Below, in pieces: positions 52,845 through 62,750 of a DNA stretch of 64,000 bases; position 1 is the stretch's first letter; each line of letters opens with the position of its first letter. A program made the translations under genes and the position numbers. Origin of the DNA: Lasiosphaeria ovina (taxonomy: Eukaryota; Ascomycota; Sordariomycetes; Sordariales; Lasiosphaeriaceae); NCBI GenBank assembly GCA_033439765.1, contig JAULSN010000001.1:620001-684000 (forward strand), read 5' to 3'. A model generated the notes under the pieces. It saw nothing but the letters and a program-made list of their open reading frames with translations. It had not been told where the DNA came from and searched no databases.

Positions 52845-55065
52845 ATGACGCTGCCCTTCCGCGACATCAACGTGCAGGCTGCGTCCGACGCCTACATCTT
52901 CGCCTCGCCGTCGAGCCCCAACGCGCCCGCCCTCACCGTCGACCGCCCCACGGGCGACGTGCGCCTCAGCGATGCCTCGCTGCTCGCCAACAAGCGCGTG
53001 TCGCGCGTGTCGAGCATCGCCGGCATCCTGGGCATCGTCAAGCTCCGCCTAGGTAGGCCGGCAGCCCCGGTCTGGACTGCTGACGCCGACGCCGACGCTA
53101 ACCCTGACCCCCAGACAAGTACGTCGTCGTCGTCACCAAGGCCCAGCCCGTCGGCCGCCTGCGCGGCCACATGGTCTACCGCGTCGTCGGCACCGAGTTC
53201 CTCCCCCTGCGCGAGCGCCAGGTGCACGACGCCGACGAGGACCGCTTCCTGGGCCTGCTGCGCGGCTTCGTCCGGTCGGGCCCCATGCACTTCTCGTACT
53301 CGGTCGACCTCACCAACAGCTTCCAGCGCCAGGCCCAGCACGACCCCGCCAGCCCGCTGTGGCAGCGCGCCGACGACCGCTTCTTCTGGAACCGCTTCGT
53401 GCAGTCGGACCTGATCGACCTGCGCACCCGCGGCGGCCGCGGCCTGCCGGCGCCCCAGCCCGCCGTCGACCCCTACATCCTGCCCGTCGTGTTCGGCACG
53501 CTCGAGATCCGCCCGACCGCCTTCAAGGGCACGCCCATGACGGTCGCGCTCATCTCGCGGCGGTCGCGCCACCGCGGCGGCACGCGCTACTTCACGCGCG
53601 GGCTCGACGACGAGGGCCACGCGGCCAACTACAACGAGACGGAGCAGGTCGTGGTGCTGGGCGACGGCGGCGGCGGCGTGAGCGGCTTCGCCGGCGGCGG
53701 CGGCGACGCCATGCAGAGCGGCGCGCGGCGCGGCGACGGCCGCGAGGTGCAGGTGCTGTCGTACGTGCAGACGCGCGGCAGCGTGCCGGCCTTCTGGGCC
53801 GAGGTCAACAACCTCAAGTACACGCCCAAGGTGCAGATCCGCAGCGTCGAGGCGGCGCTGCCGGCCGCGCGCGCCCACTTCGACGAGCAGATCCGCATCT
53901 ACGGCGACAACTACCTGGTCAACCTGGTCAACCAGAAGGGCCGCGAGATGCGCGTCAAGCAGGCCTACGAGGACGTGGTGCAGGCGCTCGTGTCGGCGCC
54001 GCAGGAGCGCACGCACGCCGACCAGCGCACCGACGAGAAGTTCCACACCATCGAGGCCGGCGCGTCGGGCTCGCGCTACGACCGCCTGCACTACGTCTAC
54101 TTCGACTTCCACGCCGAGACCAAGGGCCTGCAGATGCACCGCGCCCAGCTGCTCATCGACCGCATGCGCCCCGCGCTGGCCGCCCAGCAGTACTTCCGCG
54201 CCGTCGACATGCCGGCGAGCCACCTCGACGGCCGCCTCGAGGTGCGCAGCCTGCAGACGAGCGTGGTGCGCACCAACTGCATGGACTGCCTGGACCGCAC
54301 CAACGTGGTGCAGAGCATGCTGGCCCGCTGGACGCTGGACCGCATGCTGGCCGACCTGGGCCTGCTCGCGCGCGGCGCCACCTTTGCCACCGAGGACGCC
54401 GCCTTCGAGCTCGTCTTCCGCAACATGTGGGCCGACAACGCCGACACGGTCGCCCAGGCCTACTCGGGCACCGGCGCCATGAAGACGGACCTGACGCGCC
54501 TGGGCAGGCGCACCGTGGCCGGCGCCCTGCAGGACGCCAACGTGTCGGTGACGCGCTACTGCAAGAACAACTTCTTCGACGGCCCGCGCCAGGACGCCTT
54601 CGACCTGTTCCTCGGCGCCTACCAGCCGGCCGCCAGCGCGAGCCTCGTCTTCGCCGACCGCCGCCCCGTGCTGATCCAGAGCATCCCCTACGTGGCCGCC
54701 TTCAGCCTGTTCGTCGTGCTGGTGGGGCTGCTGACGCCGCGCGCCCCCGGCGGCGCCGTGTGGCCGCTGCGCGTGTTCTTGCTGGCCTTCACCGCCGCCG
54801 CGCTGTGGTCGCTGCTGTTCATCCTGAACAACGGCATGCTCTACGTGAGTTTCCCCTCCTCTGCCCCTGCCGAGACGCACGCTGACAGTCGCAGGTCAAC
54901 TGGCCCAAGCTGAACCCGCGCCCGTGGGCCACCGAGGGCTACCACGAGACCATCAACAAGGTGCGCAAGGACCGGCTGCTGGGGCCGCTGGTGGCGCGGC
55001 ACGAGCGCGGCCTTAGCACGGCGCGCTACATTAACGCCGAGGAGGGCAAGAAGCGGATCGAGTAG
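52845..55065 (+). CDS. SAC1: Phosphoinositide phosphatase SAC1 (702 aa, 2 introns)
   Basis: Exons 52845-53052, 53115-54844 and 54895-55065 (introns 62 and 50 nt). SAC1 is an ER/Golgi membrane phosphatase that hydrolyses PtdIns4P and other monophosphates. The Sac domain has AGILGIVKLRL, FLPLRERQVHDADE, FYSVD-like SYSVDLTNSFQ, FWNRFVQSDLIDL, RGTRYFTRGLD-type sequence (here GGTRYFTRGLDDEG), and the CX5R catalytic loop NCMDCLDRTN (Cys 458, Arg 464). Two C-terminal hydrophobic segments (IPYVAAFSLFVVLVGLL and VFLLAFTAAALWSLLFIL) form the membrane hairpin, followed by VNWPKLNPRP and a KKRIE tail. A Gly-rich insertion (GGGGVSGFAGGGGD) sits in the Sac domain. Length is slightly above the yeast protein. 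Confidence 0.95.
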
Positions 55066-55171
55066 GCGGTTGTTTTGGCGTTGGTGGTGTTTAGCATAGA
55101 TAGACTTGCCTGCATTGCATGATTGGGTGCGAGCTCGCGCTGTACGTATCGTATCGTTGGGATCAAAATAC
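55066..55171. other. SAC1 3' flank
   Basis: Short spacer before the repeat pair; nothing recognised. Confidence 0.4.
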
Positions 55172-55251
55172 TATTCAGCTTTTCTTGCTCCTTTTTGCCT
55201 CCGGCGGCCCTCCGGGGGCGCCTGCGGCGGGCTGTCCTCGCTGCGCTCGAG
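55172..55251 (-). repeat. GC-core dispersed repeat (copy 9), first arm of an inverted pair
   Basis: ATTCAGC, TTTTTGCCTCCGGCGGCCC, GCGCCTGCGGCGGGCTGTCC and GCTGCGCTCGAG. It carries the CTGTCC variant otherwise seen in the long copies at 2.1 and 41.2 kb. Confidence 0.8.
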
Positions 55252-55357
55252 ATTCGTTCTTCCCCTCACAATCTCCGGATTAAACTTCGGGGAATTTAGA
55301 TGCGCCACTATCCCACCAAGCTGCCTCTATTGCGCACCCACCCAGCGCCTGCCGCCT

Positions 55358-55410
55358 TCGAGCGCAGCGAGCAGCCCGCCGCAGGCGCCCCCGGAGGGCC
55401 GCCGGAGGCA
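55358..55410 (+). repeat. GC-core dispersed repeat (copy 10), second arm of an inverted pair
   Basis: TTCGAGCGCAGCGAGCAGCC through GGCCGCCGGAGGCA, opposite in orientation to copy 9 and 106 bp from it. The pair could fold into a GC-rich hairpin with ~50 paired bases. Confidence 0.8.
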
Positions 55411-55946
55411 TCTGGCGAGTGGAGGGTGGCAGGAGACGGCAGGCTCTGGCTTTGGGTCGGCGCTTAGATCCCCGTGGCTAGAAAGCCAGCCTTGTCTCGC
55501 TGCAGCCAACCGTGGCATAACACACAACAGAACATAGAGAGCCAGCGGGATGGACCAAGCAGAGACAAACGGGCTGCGCCCAACTGATATCTAGACTTTT
55601 GGATGATGAAGAAGAAGCTATCGCGATACGCAGATGCTCGAGACGAGACTGTAGAGTACACTAGCGGGCGATACCCAATAAACAATCCCGCAACCCTCCA
55701 CTAGAGGGAGGACGTCGCCAGCACGGTTTTGGAGGTGGCTGGTATGCGTCGCCGCCTGGCTTGTCCGATCCATCCGTCCCCGGGCAAGAAATAGCAGAAG
55801 TGATAGCATTAGTTCGCCCCAGCCGACACCTGCAAACCCCAACACCAGGGCATCGGCCCAACGCCTCGCTAAGCGGCCAGAGGAAGGAAACAGAGGAAAG
55901 AAACGGCAGTACAAGTGGTTATAACAGCCAGAAACGGCAGAGACAA
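55411..55946. other. Intergenic, no supported gene
   Basis: Contains the 3' flank of the following minus-strand gene; nothing recognised. Confidence 0.4.
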
Positions 55947-58900
55947 CTACAGCCACAGCAGCCAGCGCACGGCGCGCACGGCGCCCTTGCCGACGCCCAG
56001 CAGCACGCGCGTGATCATGACGACGAACCAGACGTACCACATGAACCCCACCAGCACCCACTCGACGGCCAGCCAGCCGGCGCGGCGGGCCCAGCGGAAG
56101 CGGCGGCGGCGGCGGCGCAGCATCTTCTCGATGACGTCGACGACGCGCTTCACCTTGAGGCGCTGGCCAGACACGAGGTCGTGGCCGGCCTCGTCGGCGG
56201 CGTCGGCGGCCATCTGGGTGCGCTCGGTCAGCTCGCCGGCGACCTTGGCGCGCAGGGCCTCGACGCGGCGCTCGAGGGCGGGCGCCGTGTCGTTGGCGAA
56301 GCGGTCCGAGACGGCCTGGAAGTGCTGGGCCGATGCCTGGATGGACGAGCTGAGCACGCGCGCGGCCAGCGGGTAGAGGTCGCGGCGGGCGACGGGGTGC
56401 ACCAGCAGGCGCTGGCGCACGGCGGGGTCGGGGCACAGGGCGACGACGTCGGGCCAGGCGAGGGGCGGCGCGGGGCCGGCGGCGACGGGGCGCGCGCTGG
56501 GCAGGCCGAGCAGCTTGCGCTCGCGGGCGCGGCGGTCCATCTCCATGGCGTGGACGCCCGAGCTGAGCAGCAGGGCGCGCAGGCGGGCGGCCTCGCGCTT
56601 GGACACGGCGGCGCGGGCGGGCGGGCGGTCGGCGTCGGCGATGGACCAGTGGCGGCTGGGCGACGGGCGCGGCTGGGGGTTGGCGAAGAGCACGGCGTTG
56701 AGGCGGGCGTCGGCGTCGCGCACGTAGCTGCTGGCGCGCGAGTCCGAGTCCGAGTCGTCGGGGCGCGCGCGGACCTCGGCCGGCGGCGGCGACGCGCTCG
56801 GCGAGGCGTTCTGCACGTCGATGCGCGGCGGCTTGAGCAGGTCGAAGCGCGAGGAGCGGCGGCTCAGGGGACGCGAGGCGGGCGCCAGGGCGGAGCGGTC
56901 GCCCGCGGCTCCCTGGTCGACGGTGGGCATGAACAGCGGCAGGGCGTCGAGGTGGCTCGCGGCGCTGTGGGCCGAGGCCGACGTGCTGTGGACATGGCCG
57001 TGGCGCGAGACGGAGCGGTGGGGACCCCGAGAGCGGCCCCTAGCCGGCTCGGGCTCCGAATCGTCCGACGAGGTGCCCGACGACTGCTCGAAGGGCCCGT
57101 CGCGCCGCCAGATCATGTCGCCGACCTTGGACACGCTGGTGCGCAGGACGCTATCGATGCGCGGGCGCAGGAACAGCGACCGCAGCCCGCCGCCGGCGTC
57201 GTCGCGCAGCTTTGCGCCGCCCGTGCCGCGGTGCGAGCGGTGGCTCGCATCGCCCTTGGCCATGCGCAGCGGGCTCCTCGAGGGGCGGCGGTCGGGCGCG
57301 CCGTCGGCTGCGTCGGGCGCCGACTCGGGCACGGGCGACGAGCCGACACTGTCGCGGCCGGGATGCTCCGGGACGCGGTCCCTGCTGCGCTCGCGGAAGA
57401 TGCTCCTGACCTTGGTCAGCGGGTTGCGTGTGGGCGAGCTCGGCCGGGTCGACGAGGGCGACAGGTCCAAGCCGATGGCGGGCACGAGGGCGCCGTCGCG
57501 GGCGGGGCGCAGGTCTGGCGAGTTGGGCTGCGACGTGTCGTACTCGACGGAGAAGCGCCTCGGCCCGGCGGGGACCTCGAGGCTGGCGCGGCCGACGAGC
57601 GGCGGCGAGGGCCTGGGCTTGCGCCTGCTCTCGGCCTCGCTCAGCGAGTCGATGCGGCGGTGGCTGTCGGCGCGGCTGGGCGGCGACGCGCGCGTCCCCT
57701 GCTCCGGGGTCGCGGGGCTGAGCGCGGCAAACTTGATGCGCAGCGCCTCGTTGCCGTAGACGGGGTGGCCGCCGGCCTCGGCCTCGCGCTGCTCGCGCGC
57801 GATCATCTCGTCCATCTGCTTGGCCAGGATGGCCTCGCTGCCGCCGCCGAGGGTGCCGGCGCGGGCGCGGCGGCGGCGGTCGCTGTCCGTGTCGGACGAG
57901 TCTGACGGCGAGCCGCGGTGGATGCGCAGGTCGCGGTTGGCCGAGCTGTTCTGGCGGTGGTGCGAGCCCTTGAGCGCGCGCAGCTTCTGCTGGGCACGGT
58001 CGCGCGTCGAGCCGAGCGTGTGCTCGCTCTCGGCCCTGGCGGGGGGGTCGGGCTCGGCAGGCGCGTGGTCGGACACGTCCTTGACCGAGCCGGGGGTGGT
58101 GCGCAGGCCGTCGTGGGACGCGGGCTGGTACAGGTCGGGGCCCTGGGGGAAGACGCGGCGCCAGTGGCGGTCCTCGACGAGCCTCTTGTTGCCGTCCTGC
58201 TCGAGCCAGTAGACGTCGGCCAGCATGTCGGCGGGGTCGATGACCCAGTCGACGCGCGGGCGCCGTGGCTTGGCGGGGACGGCCGGCCGCGAGCTGGCCG
58301 GCGGGGGCGAGTTCTGGGTGGTGCTGGCGTGGGCGGCGGCGAACACGGGCAGGGCGCCGTCGCCCGGCGAGCGGGTGGCGGCCGTGGCCACCCACCGCGA
58401 GACGTCGTCGACCCACTCGGAGACGCGCACGACGTCGCCGAAGCCCTGGGCGTCGCCGTCGATGGCCTTGCGCTCGCGGGCGCGGACCTTGCGGTTGCGG
58501 ACGTACTGCAGCGGGTCGTAGGGGCGGCCGATCTTCGGCTCGTCGTTGGTGGGAACCCTGAAGACGTGGACGGAGCCGTTGGGGGTGTCAGGGGGGCTGG
58601 CGGCGGGCGGGCGGGCGCGGGCGGGCTGCAGCGGCGGTAGCAGGTCGAGCACGCGGCGGTACTGGGCCATGAGCTCGAGGTACTCCTTGGCCTTTTGGGC
58701 GCGGGCCAGCGTCGACTGCGAGAAGTGGTAGCGGTAGGCACCGTCCGGCTCGAAGGTCTGCAGGGGGGCGAGCGCGCGGCCAGAGCCGACCCTGGGCGAG
58801 CGGTCGGGGCGCGGCGAGATGGTGCGCGAGATGCGGCGCTGCTGCTGGAGGTGCTGCCTAAGGCTGCCGCCGGTAGAGCTGTCGGGCAGGGGGGCCAGGC

Positions 58901-59615
58901 GGGGGACGGGCTGCGAGGCGTTGCGGCGCGACGCCAGCCGTTTGGACTCGCTCAGGTTCAGGGCCATGTTGACGATCTGGGCCGACTCCAGGTCGAGGGG
59001 GCCGTCGAGCGAGTCGCGCACGACGGTGCCGGTGGAGGCTCTGTCGCGGTCGGTCCGGCTGGGGGGATGGTCGAGGTCGAGGCCGAGGCCGACGGCGGTG
59101 TGTCCCGAGAGTCCCGAGTGTGCCTGTGTGTGTGCCTGTGTTCCCTGTGTGTATGCTTGGGTGTGTCCCTGCGAGTGTCCCTGCGAGTTTCCCTGCGAAT
59201 GTGTTTGCGTTCCCTGCATTCCCTGCGCCCGGGGATGCGGCCTGTCGTGGCCATGCTGGGACCTGGTCTTTGGGTTGTCGACCGAGTGCCGCAGACGCCT
59301 GGGCTGGGCGCGAGGCTGCTCGGGGGCGTGGTAGACGGGGTCGGCGAGCAGAAAGGCGCCGCTGGTCCGGTGCTTGTGCGGGCGGCCCGTCTTGGAGCGT
59401 CGTCTCTCGCCGTCGCCATAGCTAACAGGCCGCGGACGCTGGAGGGGGTCGACGTCGTCAGACGGGCTCACCAGGGCCGAGTCGGGGGTGAATCCGCGCG
59501 GGAAGCCGGTGTCGGCGTCGGCCTTGTCGAGGCTCGGGCGGGCCGTGTCCAGGGGCGGGTGCCGTGGGGGCCTGCGGGCGGCTTGGTGGGAGGAGCTGTC
59601 ATTGTGGTCGACCAT
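55947..59615 (-). CDS. Large disordered protein with C-terminal membrane anchor (1222 aa)
   Basis: A single 3.7-kb frame from an ATG at 59615 (MVDHNDSSSHQAARRPPRHP). Residues ~130-165 are a GT/GH/Q repeat (THSQGNSQGHSQGHTQAYTQ). A probably folded, conserved-looking part lies at ~290-490: LARAQKAKEYLELMAQYRRV, YDPLQYVRNRKVRARERKAI, VSEWVDDVSRWVA, WVIDPADMLADVYWLEQDGN and HWRRVFPQGPDLY. A long Ser/Pro/Arg-rich region follows, then a helical block (DLYPLAARVLSSSIQASAQH) and at the end two adjacent hydrophobic stretches (AGWLAVEWVLVGFMWYVWFV, MITRVLLGVG). This suggests an ER or nuclear-envelope tail-anchored regulatory protein. I recognise it only as a conserved fungal type without a name. No intron needed. 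Confidence 0.85.
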   Translation of the reverse strand: MVDHNDSSSHQAARRPPRHPPLDTARPSLDKADADTGFPRGFTPDSALVSPSDDVDPLQRPRPVSYGDGERRRSKTGRPHKHRTSGAFLLADPVYHAPEQPRAQPRRLRHSVDNPKTRSQHGHDRPHPRAQGMQGTQTHSQGNSQGHSQGHTQAYTQGTQAHTQAHSGLSGHTAVGLGLDLDHPPSRTDRDRASTGTVVRDSLDGPLDLESAQIVNMALNLSESKRLASRRNASQPVPRLAPLPDSSTGGSLRQHLQQQRRISRTISPRPDRSPRVGSGRALAPLQTFEPDGAYRYHFSQSTLARAQKAKEYLELMAQYRRVLDLLPPLQPARARPPAASPPDTPNGSVHVFRVPTNDEPKIGRPYDPLQYVRNRKVRARERKAIDGDAQGFGDVVRVSEWVDDVSRWVATAATRSPGDGALPVFAAAHASTTQNSPPPASSRPAVPAKPRRPRVDWVIDPADMLADVYWLEQDGNKRLVEDRHWRRVFPQGPDLYQPASHDGLRTTPGSVKDVSDHAPAEPDPPARAESEHTLGSTRDRAQQKLRALKGSHHRQNSSANRDLRIHRGSPSDSSDTDSDRRRRARAGTLGGGSEAILAKQMDEMIAREQREAEAGGHPVYGNEALRIKFAALSPATPEQGTRASPPSRADSHRRIDSLSEAESRRKPRPSPPLVGRASLEVPAGPRRFSVEYDTSQPNSPDLRPARDGALVPAIGLDLSPSSTRPSSPTRNPLTKVRSIFRERSRDRVPEHPGRDSVGSSPVPESAPDAADGAPDRRPSRSPLRMAKGDASHRSHRGTGGAKLRDDAGGGLRSLFLRPRIDSVLRTSVSKVGDMIWRRDGPFEQSSGTSSDDSEPEPARGRSRGPHRSVSRHGHVHSTSASAHSAASHLDALPLFMPTVDQGAAGDRSALAPASRPLSRRSSRFDLLKPPRIDVQNASPSASPPPAEVRARPDDSDSDSRASSYVRDADARLNAVLFANPQPRPSPSRHWSIADADRPPARAAVSKREAARLRALLLSSGVHAMEMDRRARERKLLGLPSARPVAAGPAPPLAWPDVVALCPDPAVRQRLLVHPVARRDLYPLAARVLSSSIQASAQHFQAVSDRFANDTAPALERRVEALRAKVAGELTERTQMAADAADEAGHDLVSGQRLKVKRVVDVIEKMLRRRRRRFRWARRAGWLAVEWVLVGFMWYVWFVVMITRVLLGVGKGAVRAVRWLLWL

Positions 59616-61397
59616 GGCACCTCGACGCCGACGCGAGCGGCGATGGCGGCCCAGAAATCAGAGTCCAAGGGCCAGGGCGCCGCGAGGGCGATGCATTTCA
59701 GGCGGGGTGCGGTGTCGTGATGCGGATGCGGTGTTGGGTGAGATGCGTCGTGGTGTGCCGGTCTTGATGTGATGTGTCGGCTGAGGCTGGCGGCATGTGA
59801 AGACGACGTCAGTGCGATGTCGGGAGTTGCCATTCGCCGATTGCTGTGCAACTGCAGCGACGCCAGTGTCGTCGGGTGGGAAATCCTCGGCTGGCCAGCC
59901 CCTGCTAGCGCTGGCCCACTGTTAGCCGCACCGCAGGTAGTGGCACCGCAGCTGTCAGCAATAAGCCGGGGCACAACAACAGCCTTGGGGTGATTGTCGA
60001 TGAAAAGTATCAGGAAAGCGGCACGAAGTACGGATACGGTGGATCTAGTCAAAGCATCCGCGCCGCATCATTGTTCTGCGCTAGGTGGACGTTGACGCTG
60101 GTGCGGCGTCGTCCCCAGTGGGCTGGGTGCTAAGCAAATCCAGCCTCAGCCCTCACCGGGCTTCCCCGGCATGTTTCGTCTCCCACAACACGAGATTAAA
60201 TGTAATAATTAAACCACACGCGCCCTGCAGCCCAAGACGCCCCGAGGATAATGAAGATGGCCAGCCTAGAGAAAGAAGCAAAATAAAAACGCAAAAGAAT
60301 CGGCAAAAATAAGAATCGAATCCCAGATCTCTCTAGAAGGCTGTGTCCAAAGATTGTGAAATGGAGTATATTAGGCCAACCCACGGTCACATCCGGTAAA
60401 AGGCAGGAAATGAGTGCGTGTCTGGGAGGGCCTACTCCGAGGGAGATGCCTGCGTTTGTGACTGATAAACCCTAGGTCAGGTCGGGCGACAGCAGCCACA
60501 ACCCGGAATGTAGTCCGCCAGACATCACACAGGATTGCAGGCCTCCCTACCATGCGAATTGACTTGCCGAAGCTATGATATAACTCAAAACTCCAAGATT
60601 CCGCTACAGACGAGGGCGACAGAGTCTCCGGGTTTACGGTGGTTAGTCGCGGCATTCTAACGCCGCTCGTTGACTGAAGCTGAGAAGCTGAGACGTCTAG
60701 ATGGAAAGGTGTGAAAATCCTCTTATATCAAACTCGGCGCCTCTCTCGCTGGTTGGTCGTGGTGCTATGTTCGCTAACCCGTCGCCTGCCCGAGCTGATA
60801 ATAATGATTTAACAAAGTGCGAACGCAGTTGTAATGACATGTTCCGTGCCACACCGTCTCGATATTGCCGCGGCATCAAAGACGGTCAATCACCAGGCCA
60901 CGGCCTCAGTTCTTCCCGAATCCACAGACACAATCCAGATCCGCTCCCTGTCTGATACGGGAGATCTGACGTTACACGAGCCTCACGTCATTCGTGCTTG
61001 TTTTGCGTGTTTCGAGTCTGCGCATGTCCGCTAGAGCACAAGCGTCTTTGCAGCTCACCGCAAGAGAATTAAATTCCACCTGCGCTCCAATGGCTGGATT
61101 ATGCTTGGCAGGTCCAGGGTGCAGTCGAGTATCTGAATGTTGGTAGGTGGGAACGTATCCGCACCGCGCCAAAAAGCAAGTACCTTACTTTGGAGACTGG
61201 CTGTACTTGTGTATGCAGGCAGCGGTTCGCGGAAAGGTGTGCCTTACCCTCAAAGGTCCTCTGACGGTTTCCGAGCTTGCTTACAGGTCAAAGACTCGAG
61301 GGTCAGGTAACTTGTTCATTTAGCTACCAGCTATTGACAAGGGAACCTCTTCGACTTGGCTTTTGCCCGGAAAAGTAGGTCAAGTGACTGGTCAAAC
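59616..61397. other. Intergenic, 1.8 kb, no supported gene
   Basis: Promoter side of the large disordered-protein gene, then AT-richer sequence (60190-60420, including AAATAAAAACGCAAAAGAAT). Short frames have no motif. A GAATCGAATCCC string at 60310 was checked as a tRNA T-arm and rejected. Confidence 0.45.
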
Positions 61398-61617
61398 AGC
61401 CTCTCTTCTACTTTACCGTGAAGGTGCCGAAAGTTTCTCGCACAGGGATTGGCCAGTTTTCGTCCGTGTTGAAATGGACTCCAGGGACTGGTCGATCGGA
61501 TAATCCTCGGATTCAAGCCGCGGAATACCGAGCGCAGCGAGCAGCCCGCCGCAGGCGCCCCCGGAGGGCTGCCGGAGGCACCGTTCAGCGACCCCTTCCT
61601 GACTTGCCAGGTAGCTT
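61398..61617 (+). repeat. Dispersed repeat, most complete modular copy (copy 11)
   Basis: In order: CAGCCTCTCTTCTACTTTAC, GTGCCGAAAGTTTCTCGCAC, GGGATTGGCCAGTTTTCGTC, GGGACTGGTCGATCGGATAA, CAAGCCGCGGAATACC, the GC core (GAGCGCAGCGAGCAGCCCGC...), CCGTTCAGCGACCCCTTCC and TGACTTGCCAGGTAGCTT. It links the 5' module of copies 4 and 8 with the core and 3' end of copies 1, 4 and 5. Confidence 0.8.
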
Positions 61618-62750
61618 ATTTTTTAAATGTGGGCGTTGTTCAACAAATGTTCCATCCGCCAGCCAAGCCCAGAACCGACGAGGACGGAAGGTTTACACGT
61701 ACCGTACATGCAGATTTTGCGGGGGAGAGTTCTTCGAGCTGGGCACGTCAACTCAACAGCCAATCATGTGCCTCCCCAGCACGCTTTAGCTCCTTTCAGG
61801 GCAGTCCAGCCCGGGTGAGGCCCACGGCGAAACCGCCCCCGAAAATAAGGGCGAAACTTGATTGGCGAGATTGGGGACCCGCGTGGCCGGCACTTTGTGT
61901 TCTGCGGGGGACCCTTGGTAATGTTGCCGTTCGCGGACAAAGACAAGAAAACCTAATGGGCGGTGAATAGTTTTCCCCAGCCCTAATGATCATCAATCCA
62001 GGGCGCTCAGGCTACCGAGTGCCACCTCGAATTACCGAGGCTCTGCCCGGAGCTTGGTCAGCGCCGCGGAATTGGTCAAACCGATACAAAGAATCCGAGG
62101 CAACTGAAAGCAACGGTCCGTGGCGAGATGATGCCGTGCCTCGCCGCAACAGTTCCACGCTGCTGCCATAATCCCGATTCCGGGGGGAAGTCGGGTTTAC
62201 GGTAGTATCTTGTCTTCACAGCACCGTGGGCGTTGGTTGGAGCAGTTCCTGCAGCGCCGGCATTCCGCAAATCTACAGCGGGAACCATCCGCGGGAAAGA
62301 GCGAGCAAGCCTGGCTGCTAATCCGGATGTGGTCCAATATCCTGGCAAGCGCAGGCGAAAGGAGGGGGACCGGCACTAACGGATACAGCTTTTCCATCCA
62401 AACTACCTGGTATCTGAAGTGGACTCGAGTTTACTTCAACCAAACCACTCTCGTACCTTCCAAGCGGCTGTAGCCGCCAATAAGTAGATCCCCAGTCCCG
62501 CCACCGCTTGGGGAGGCCTAGTCCTACCATGTCGTGCCAGCGAGCTCCCGTGAGTGCGACACCAATAGAAAAAACAGGGCGAGCCACCAGGGCAACAATA
62601 TCTAGGGTTCCGACAACACCAGTCAGCTGGGTCGGACCCTCCAGTATCAGCCGAACGACGAGCCGATTCTCGGAACCGCAGACTTAAAGTGGCCGGGCTC
62701 AAGAGACACGCAACCCCCGTCTCAGTCCACTCCAACACAGTCAGTCAAAG
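61618..62750. other. Intergenic, 1.1 kb, no supported gene
   Basis: No coding sense or motif recognised. The last ~100 bp (from 62700) are the CA-rich leader of the permease gene. Confidence 0.45.

Noticed and set aside
52892..54880. 662-codon minus-strand frame opposite SAC1
   Set aside because: Antisense shadow of SAC1, whose protein has a full set of family motifs.
60300..60330. GAATCGAATCCC string as a tRNA T-arm
   Set aside because: No matching stem, anticodon arm or acceptor stem could be drawn around it on either strand.
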